Assembly (NCBI GenBank): GCA_945870475.1
Contig: CAMBSR010000151.1
Span: forward strand, 1 to 5,442
Origin: Phycisphaera mikurensis NBRC 102666
Lineage (GTDB): Bacteria; Planctomycetota; Phycisphaerae; Phycisphaerales; SM1A02
Direction of reading: 5' to 3'
Length of the DNA: 5,442 nucleotides
Part shown: positions 1 through 5,442 of the stretch, piece after piece
Layout: each line of letters begins with the position of its first letter
Position numbering within the stretch: the stretch's first letter is position 1
The notes under the pieces: model-generated
Seen by the model: the letters and a program-made list of their open reading frames with translations, nothing else
Databases searched by the model: none
What the model was told of the DNA's origin: nothing
Translations under genes and position numbers: made by a program

Positions 1-1
1 G

Positions 2-214
2 CAACAAATCAGCGCGTTCGATGCAGCAGCGGCGGGTCTCAAGGAACGCGACCTGGAAGTCATCACCCAAACATCAGCGCCAGCGTTCCGGGTGCGCCTC
101 GTTGGCAAAGACGGTGGGGTGAAGCTTGACCGCAGCACGCCGATGACGACCGATGCGCTCTTCGCCGTGATCGATGCGATGCCCATGAGGCAGGACGAAC
201 TTTCAAACCGCTAG
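2..214 (+). CDS. DUF4174 domain protein, C-terminal part (5' end outside window)
   Basis: The frame is open from the window edge to a TAG at 212-214 and gives 70 residues, the C-terminal part of a longer protein. The identifying stretch is FRVRLVGKDGGVKL followed about 20 residues later by LFAVIDAMPMRQDE, which matches my memory of the DUF4174 C-terminus (a G-K-D-G-G-x-K core and a terminal I-D-A-M-P-M-R). Upstream, the GLKERDLEV segment also fits this family. DUF4174 is regarded as a small thioredoxin-fold-like domain related to domains in animal CCDC80/SRPX proteins, and bacterial members are often short secreted proteins. Its biochemical role is not established, and the signal peptide region is outside the window. 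The gene converges on the TPR-like gene and its stop shares the CTAG palindrome with that gene's stop. Family call is confident; function is unknown. Confidence 0.85.
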   Translation, partial: QQISAFDAAAAGLKERDLEVITQTSAPAFRVRLVGKDGGVKLDRSTPMTTDALFAVIDAMPMRQDELSNR

Positions 215-645
215 CGGCTCCCGGGGGCGCCGCCACCCGGCCGCTGCCCGCGCATGACCCGCCCCGCCTCGCGCATGGCCGATTCGCTCTCCGCGAGCTT
301 CCCGAGATCGAACAAGACACCCGCCAGAAACGTGCGCGTATCGAGCGCACTCGCGTGATCCCCGGACGCAAGATGCATCCGCGCCTCCGAAAGCGCCACG
401 ATCCAGCGACCATCGCTCGCTGGACCAAGGGCGGCGACGCAGTCCGCGAGCACCTGGCGCGCACATGCGATACCGCCCGGAATGCGCGGATCCAGGGGCG
501 AATCCGCCAGCGCCGCAGCAGTGGCCGCGTCACCTGGGTGTGACGCCAGGATTGCTTCTCGCGCGACGCGTGCCCCTGAGCCAGCGCACCTGAGCACGGA
601 CCACTGCGCACGGGCTCGGGCACCACACAGAGCGCCGCGCGTCAC
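211..645 (-). CDS. Small TPR-like hypothetical protein, coupled to the upstream membrane protein gene
   Basis: This encodes 144 residues from a GTG start at 645 to a TAG at 213-211. The GTG overlaps the TGA of the upstream gene as GTGA (645-642), the usual arrangement for coupled translation, and this decides the start because no in-frame ATG occurs until residue 90. The protein is alanine-rich and looks all-helical. Residues about 104-131 (RTFLAGVLFDLGKLAESESAMREAG) have the small/large residue spacing of one tetratricopeptide repeat, and residues 61-100 could be a degenerate helical pair before it. No signal peptide or membrane segment is visible, so a cytoplasmic scaffold or partner role is plausible. 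The last ten residues are Gly/Pro/Arg-rich and overlap the end of the convergent DUF4174 gene. The first 35 residues look poorly conserved in character. No specific family recognised. Confidence 0.6.
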   Translation of the reverse strand: MTRGALCGARARAQWSVLRCAGSGARVAREAILASHPGDAATAAALADSPLDPRIPGGIACARQVLADCVAALGPASDGRWIVALSEARMHLASGDHASALDTRTFLAGVLFDLGKLAESESAMREAGRVMRGQRPGGGAPGSR

Positions 646-1130
646 CGCCCCGGCATCGCGGGCGCTGCCGCGGTCGCAGGCGAAGCCTGCACGCGGAACG
701 CCAGCATCGACGCCGCGAACCGTCCGTCCGAGCCACCGTTCCAGTGAACGTCCACCTCGGCGCGCGCGCCGCGCAGCTCGATGCCCACCGTGTGCGTGGG
801 CGCACCGCTTCCGACGCCGAACAGGCTGTCGTCCGCCAGGCGAACCGAGAGCTTCGGGTGGAGCGCCATGCTTGCGGGCACCGTGTCGCGCACCCAGGCC
901 GCGAACGTGCCGGCCACCGCGCCCTCGGAACCGCCCAACTCGCGCACGTCGTCATCGCGGGAGTCCTGCGCGGCCATCACCGCGCGCTCGGTCCACGCCG
1001 ACACCTGGTCGCTCACCGACTCGCGCTGCGTGCGCGAGTTGCGCCCGAGCAGCACCGCCACCACCACGATCATGGCGGAAAGGAAGATGGCGCGCGGGCG
1101 GCGGAAGCCGGAGGGGATCCACGAAAGCAT
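642..1130 (-). CDS. Hypothetical single-pass membrane-anchored protein
   Basis: This encodes 162 residues from an ATG at 1130. The frame is open further upstream, but that part overlaps the ABC-F gene and reads as unstructured shadow sequence, whereas this ATG puts a basic segment (residues 8-13, with three Arg) directly before a hydrophobic helix at about 14-29 (AIFLSAMIVVVAVLLG). That is a signal-anchor with the C-terminal part predicted outside the cytoplasm. Residues 30-75 are charged and helical (QRESVSDQVSAWTERAV). Residues 85-150 look like alternating strands (KLSVRLADDSLFGVGSG, HTVGIELRGARAEVDVHW), suggesting a small beta domain. The C-terminus is Ala/Pro-rich. There is no recognisable Shine-Dalgarno, and no family comes to mind. 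It leads the TPR-like gene in a two-gene unit with a 4-nt overlap, so a membrane-tethered pair is a reasonable inference. Confidence 0.65.
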   Translation of the reverse strand: MLSWIPSGFRRPRAIFLSAMIVVVAVLLGRNSRTQRESVSDQVSAWTERAVMAAQDSRDDDVRELGGSEGAVAGTFAAWVRDTVPASMALHPKLSVRLADDSLFGVGSGAPTHTVGIELRGARAEVDVHWNGGSDGRFAASMLAFRVQASPATAAAPAMPGR

Positions 1131-1206
1131 GAGCGGGGAGCCTACGGCGGCCCGCGGGACGGGGGCCACGGAAATCGCATCCTCGCGTACCCTGCCCGAT
1201 TCCCCC

Positions 1207-3195
<1,989 letters not shown>

Positions 3196-3211
3196 GGCGA
3201 CGGCGTGACGA

Positions 3212-4084
3212 TCAGGAAGTCATCACCACCTTGTTTTCCTCGTCGATCAGCAACAGCGTGCCGCTCTTGAGCAATTCGGCACCCGTGTCGATCTCGACAC
3301 CGCAGATCCCGCCCTGCGCGACGAACGTCGCGATCACGGTCGGGAACCCGGTCTCTGAGCGATGCTGAAGCCTGTATTCGCTGCCCGCCACGAGGCCGAT
3401 CACGAGCATCAGCGACTTCCCGCTCGCGAGGTCGGTGGCAATGGTCGCGGAGCCACTGCCGCCAGCGACGCCGCGAATGAAAGATGCCTTCTCAAAGGAC
3501 CGGAGCGCACCGGGGTGCCCCATCGCCTCGAAGATCTGCGCAGGCGTCGCCGCACCGAGCGCATAGCCCGTGATGCGCAGCGCCAGCTGCGAGGTGGTCA
3601 CTTGGAACACCAGCGCCACCGTCAGCGCCGCGGTCAGCGCAATGGCCGCCGCGCGCCAGTAGTACGAACTGCAGGTGAACCGCTCGACATCCTTGCGCAG
3701 CGCCGAGAGCTCCATCGCCTGCTCGACCAGTTCGTTGGCATCGATGGATCGCACCGGGCGACGCTCGGCGCGCGCGGCCGTGCGGCCGATGTGCGCGATG
3801 GGCGCGAACTGCACTTCCTGCTGTTCCACCGCGGTCATGACGCGGGCCAGCGTCTTCAGGCGGAGGTCGGGCGACGGATCGCCGTCCGCCAGGAACGCGG
3901 GATCGACCGCCACCGCGGCCTGCACCGCTCGCAGGTCGGCCTGCACCGACGGCGGCGCGTCGTGGAACGCGCGCTCGAACTGCGCCGATTCAACTTCATC
4001 CAAGAGTCCCAAGGCATCCAGGACTGCCTGCCCCCGCAGGTCCGTCTGGCGCTCGCCGGAATTGTGTCCTTCACCGAACTTCAT
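3212..4084 (-). CDS. RskA-type membrane anti-sigma factor, partner of the adjacent sigma factor
   Basis: This encodes 290 residues. The N-terminal part has an anti-sigma-like helix (about 22-40, LDALGLLDEVESAQFERAF), which resembles the ALGLLD-x2-E start of RskA proteins. A single membrane helix lies at about 142-163 (YYWRAAAIALTAALTVALVFQV). The extracytoplasmic C-terminal domain (about 207-290) has the weak RskA pattern G-x-A-T-I-A-x-D-L-x-S-G-K-S-L-x-L-V-I-x-G-L, then a Y-R-L-Q strand. No H-x3-C-x2-C zinc motif is present, as in RskA and unlike RsrA/ChrR. It should sequester the sigma factor on the cytoplasmic side and release it after proteolysis. The start at 4084 is chosen because GAGG lies 5 nt upstream. 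The ATG at 4087 (one residue longer) and a GTG at 4129 (15 longer, no Shine-Dalgarno, inside the inverted repeat) are alternatives. The stop is 16 nt from the convergent ABC-F stop. Confidence 0.85.
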   Translation of the reverse strand: MKFGEGHNSGERQTDLRGQAVLDALGLLDEVESAQFERAFHDAPPSVQADLRAVQAAVAVDPAFLADGDPSPDLRLKTLARVMTAVEQQEVQFAPIAHIGRTAARAERRPVRSIDANELVEQAMELSALRKDVERFTCSSYYWRAAAIALTAALTVALVFQVTTSQLALRITGYALGAATPAQIFEAMGHPGALRSFEKASFIRGVAGGSGSATIATDLASGKSLMLVIGLVAGSEYRLQHRSETGFPTVIATFVAQGGICGVEIDTGAELLKSGTLLLIDEENKVVMTS

Positions 4085-4089
4085 CATGT

Positions 4090-4093
4090 CCTC
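4090..4093 (-). promoter_or_regulatory. Ribosome binding site deciding the anti-sigma start
   Basis: On the minus strand the sequence reads GAGG-ACATG-ATG. GAGG is 5 nt from the second of two tandem ATGs (4084) and only 2 nt from the first (4087), so the second is better placed. The upstream GTG at 4129 has no such element. Confidence 0.55.
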
Positions 4094-4111
4094 GCTTCCC
4101 GTTGGCCTATT

Positions 4112-4130
4112 CGTGTCCCAAGGGGACACG
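4112..4130. repeat. Perfect 8-bp inverted repeat in the sigma/anti-sigma spacer
   Basis: CGTGTCCC (4112-4119) and GGGACACG (4123-4130) are perfect reverse complements around a 3-nt loop. The repeat starts 7 nt after the sigma factor stop and ends 27 nt before the anti-sigma ATG, so in the operon mRNA it makes a compact GC-rich hairpin between the genes. It could be a partial terminator, an RNA-processing site that sets the sigma to anti-sigma ratio, or a protein-binding palindrome. No T-run follows it in the direction of transcription, which argues against a full intrinsic terminator. Confidence 0.55.
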
Positions 4131-4137
4131 GGTCCGC

Positions 4138-4722
4138 TCAGGCGGAAGAATCTTGCCCGTTCTCTTTATTATCAGACGCGAGGCGGTCGCGCAGGCGACC
4201 AAGCCCGCGACTGAGCGCGCTCTTTACCGTGCCGAGGGGCGCACCGAGCTGCTCGCTGACCTCCCGGAGCGTGAATCCCTGGAGGTAGGTCCGCTCGATC
4301 ACCACCCGCTGCAGTTCCGGAAGTTCCGCGATGCGCCGCCGCAGCACCTCCAGGTCGTGGTCGCCACCCGGCTCAGGCACCGGCTCCTGGACCGGCCCGA
4401 GGAAATCGACCGAGGAATCAAGCCCCAATTGCTCGGGACGCGCGCCCTTGCGACGCAGGCGATCGATGAGGTGCCGACGCGTGATCAGCATCACCCAGGT
4501 CACCAGCTTGGCGCGGCTGGGATCGAAGCGATCCGCCGTCTGCCACAGGCGAACGAACGATTCCTGCACCGCATCCTCGGCCTCCGCCCGCGAGGTCAGC
4601 ACCTGCTTCGATGACTTGTAGACCAGCCCGACGAAACGGTCGTACAGCTCGGCCATCGCGGCTTCGTCGCCGTGGCCCACACGCTGCATCAGCAACCAAT
4701 CCTGCTGCTCGACCGGATCCAT
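4138..4722 (-). CDS. ECF-type RNA polymerase sigma factor (sigma-70 family, SigK-like)
   Basis: This encodes 194 residues with two sigma domains. Region 2 is at about 22-92, with the YDRFVGLVYKSSKQVL helix, the conserved EDAVQESFVRLWQ (49-61, region 2.2 core-binding) and FDPSRAKLVTWVMLITRRHLIDRLRRK (66-92, regions 2.3-2.4 for promoter melting and -10 recognition). A Pro/Glu/Asp-rich linker (about 93-122) follows. Region 4 (about 124-181) has the LPELQRVVIERTYLQGFT entry and the helix-turn-helix LREVSEQLGAPLGTVKSALSRGLGRLR that reads the -35 element. Regions 1.1 and 3 are absent, as is normal for extracytoplasmic-function factors. The ATG at 4722 has AAAGGAGG 4 nt upstream, which decides against the 26-residue longer reading from 4800. 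It is first in an operon with the RskA-like gene, so it should be held inactive by that protein and may drive its own operon. Its regulon cannot be told from the sequence. Confidence 0.95.
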   Translation of the reverse strand: MDPVEQQDWLLMQRVGHGDEAAMAELYDRFVGLVYKSSKQVLTSRAEAEDAVQESFVRLWQTADRFDPSRAKLVTWVMLITRRHLIDRLRRKGARPEQLGLDSSVDFLGPVQEPVPEPGGDHDLEVLRRRIAELPELQRVVIERTYLQGFTLREVSEQLGAPLGTVKSALSRGLGRLRDRLASDNKENGQDSSA

Positions 4723-4726
4723 CGGG

Positions 4727-4734
4727 CCTCCTTT
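4727..4734 (-). promoter_or_regulatory. Strong Shine-Dalgarno of the sigma factor gene
   Basis: On the minus strand AAAGGAGG is followed by CCCG and the ATG at 4722. It is the strongest ribosome binding site in the window and fixes the sigma factor start. The downstream anti-sigma gene has only a GAGG, so the sigma factor may be translated more efficiently. Confidence 0.85.
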
Positions 4735-4826
4735 CAGGAGGGGGCGAAACCGCCACGACCAAGAACAATGTGCCTCACACCTGCTTCCTTGGATCGCCAA
4801 ACCACGCGAATTTGTTCAGATTTCGC

Positions 4827-4854
4827 TTGAGGTTGCCCGGAGGGGTGGCAAAAT
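4827..4854 (+). promoter_or_regulatory. Possible sigma-70 promoter of the prepilin gene
   Basis: TTGAGG (4827-4832) and CAAAAT (4849-4854) are separated by 16 nt and match the -35 and -10 consensus at four of six positions each. Transcription would start near 4861 and give a leader of about 65 nt carrying the 4881-4907 inverted repeat. The match is weak and promoter rules in this kind of organism are poorly known. Confidence 0.25.
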
Positions 4855-4880
4855 CTGCCGTGGCGCAGCCCCTGCGCCCC

Positions 4881-4907
4881 GCGCGGCAATATCCCCGATT
4901 GCCGCGC
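4881..4907. repeat. Perfect 10-bp inverted repeat in the prepilin leader
   Basis: GCGCGGCAAT (4881-4890) and ATTGCCGCGC (4898-4907) are perfect reverse complements around a 7-nt spacer (ATCCCCG). The right arm ends 7 nt before the GGAG ribosome binding site and 18 nt before the ATG at 4926. In RNA it would be a stable hairpin that could affect ribosome access or mRNA stability. As DNA it could be an operator for a dimeric regulator. There is no T-run, so it is not a terminator, and no other copy was seen in the window. Confidence 0.65.
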
Positions 4908-4914
4908 CGCTGAC

Positions 4915-4918
4915 GGAG
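4915..4918 (+). promoter_or_regulatory. Ribosome binding site of the prepilin gene
   Basis: GGAG lies 7 nt before the ATG at 4926, good spacing. It supports this start, and hence the long 27-residue leader, over any downstream codon. Confidence 0.65.
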
Positions 4919-4925
4919 ACCCACG

Positions 4926-5442
4926 ATGAGCCGGTACCACCGACTCCCATACCCGTCGTTCCCGTCATCGCGCCGAGCGTCCTCGGGCGCCCGCTCGGGG
5001 TCCGGATTCACGGTCATCGAACTGATCGTCTGCATGGGCGTGGTCGCCGTCCTGTGCGGCATCCTGCTGCCCTCGCTGCGCGCGACGCGCCAGGCCGCGC
5101 AGCGGGTGAGCTGCGCATCCAACATGCGCCACATCGGCGTCGGCCTGTCGATGTACGCCAACACGAACGGCGACCGCATCTGCCGGAGCGTCAACGCCGA
5201 GGGAAGCACGCCGCAGCGCCAGGAACTGATGGCGGTGCGACTGCGCAACGGTCTCGCGAGCGCCGGCCCGCAGGGCTGGGATGGCCTCGGCCTGCTCGTG
5301 AGCGGCGGATACCTCGACCGCTGCGACTGCCTCTACTGCGCAAGCCATCACGGCGAACATCCGTCCGAGCGCTACAGCCCCGACTTTGCGCGAACCTCGG
5401 TGGGTGCCACCGTCTACGGCAACTATCAGTACGCGGGGCACG
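4926..5442 (+). CDS. Prepilin-like type II secretion/pseudopilin protein, 3' end outside window
   Basis: The frame is open to the window end, giving 172 residues. Residues 1-27 are a long Ser/Arg/Pro-rich leader ending in Gly27. FTVIELIVCMGVVAVLCGILLPS (28-50) is the prepilin signature: cleavage after Gly27, Phe as new residue 1, Glu at mature position 5 (Glu32), then a hydrophobic helix. Residues 60-84 (RVSCASNMRHIGVGLSMYA, then N-T-N-G-D-R) match the conserved segment after the helix in the large planctomycete pseudopilin-like families (DUF1559 and H-X9-DG type). The C-terminal H-X9-DG motif would lie beyond the window. Residues 133-138 (CDCLYC, then ASHH) sit where these proteins usually have a C-P-S motif, here with three clustered cysteines. 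A prepilin peptidase should process it and place it in the inner membrane or a fibre. Its substrate or assembly is unknown. It is divergent from the sigma operon. Confidence 0.9.
   Translation, partial: MSRYHRLPYPSFPSSRRASSGARSGSGFTVIELIVCMGVVAVLCGILLPSLRATRQAAQRVSCASNMRHIGVGLSMYANTNGDRICRSVNAEGSTPQRQELMAVRLRNGLASAGPQGWDGLGLLVSGGYLDRCDCLYCASHHGEHPSERYSPDFARTSVGATVYGNYQYAGH

Noticed and set aside
213..245. GC-rich foldable stretch after the DUF4174 stop
   Set aside because: AGCGGC/GCCGCT and CCGGG/CCCGG pair around a large loop but no T-run follows, and the region codes for the end of the TPR-like protein. At this GC level such pairings are common.
482..1132. Plus-strand open frame of 216 codons opposite the membrane/TPR-like pair
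   Set aside because: The product is almost only Arg, Ala, Pro and Ser, typical of a shadow frame. The minus strand gives a clear signal-anchor and a balanced composition.
3205..3226. Possible intrinsic terminator after the ABC-F gene
   Set aside because: GTGACGA and TCATCAC can form a 7-bp stem with one mismatch, followed after a few bases by TTGTTTT. The stem is weak, the loop is 8 nt, and it lies mostly in the convergent anti-sigma coding end.
3362..4288. Plus-strand open frame of 308 codons opposite the sigma/anti-sigma genes
   Set aside because: Arg/His/Gly-rich shadow without motifs; the minus strand encodes recognisable sigma and RskA-like domains.
4735..4900. Self-regulated ECF promoter for the sigma operon
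   Set aside because: On the minus strand GGCAACCT is followed about 20 nt later by CGCGT, loosely like an AAC and CG-type ECF pair, but the match is too degenerate to report as a promoter.
4775..5248. Minus-strand open frame over the prepilin gene
   Set aside because: No motifs and Arg/Ala/Thr/Met-rich. The + frame has the exact prepilin cleavage signature and a good Shine-Dalgarno.

Overview
The window is a GC-rich bacterial chromosome segment. The best pointer to the source is the last gene. It encodes a prepilin-like protein with a G|FTVIEL leader-peptidase site followed by a C-x2-N-M-R-x-IG-x6-MYA stretch, a layout strongly expanded in Planctomycetota (Planctomycetia and Phycisphaerae). 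A DUF4174 protein and a sigma factor paired with an RskA-like anti-sigma factor fit that group but do not prove it. The assignment is inference from protein style; there is no rRNA or marker gene here.

Left part (1-1206). The 3' end of a DUF4174 gene reads in on the + strand (2-214). It meets, tail to tail, a two-gene minus-strand unit: a 162-residue single-pass membrane protein (1130-642) followed by a 144-residue TPR-like protein (645-211), joined by a GTGA start/stop overlap. The convergent stops share one CTAG palindrome. Neither protein of the pair belongs to a family I recognise.

Centre (1207-3195). A complete ABC-F protein of 662 residues has two ATPase domains, the inter-domain linker and a charged C-terminal extension ending in a coiled coil (Uup-like architecture). 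It should be a soluble, ribosome-associated translation factor, not a transporter. It is divergent from the membrane-protein gene and convergent, with a 16-nt gap, with the anti-sigma gene.

Right part (3212-5442). A minus-strand operon encodes an ECF-type sigma factor (4722-4138, with a strong Shine-Dalgarno) and then its likely membrane-bound RskA-type anti-sigma factor (4084-3212). A perfect 8-bp inverted repeat lies in the spacer between them. Divergent from the operon, across about 200 nt, is a prepilin-like gene (4926 onward, cut by the window end). Its untranslated leader holds a perfect 10-bp inverted repeat just before the ribosome binding site.

The likely logic of the right part is that the anti-sigma factor holds the sigma factor at the membrane until an envelope signal releases it. 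Whether the neighbouring prepilin gene is a target is open. I see no tRNA, rRNA, CRISPR array, insertion sequence or phage gene, and no gene-free stretch above 300 bases. Nothing here is clearly a new system. The least explained items are the coupled membrane/TPR-like pair and the two perfect inverted repeats flanking the sigma gene.
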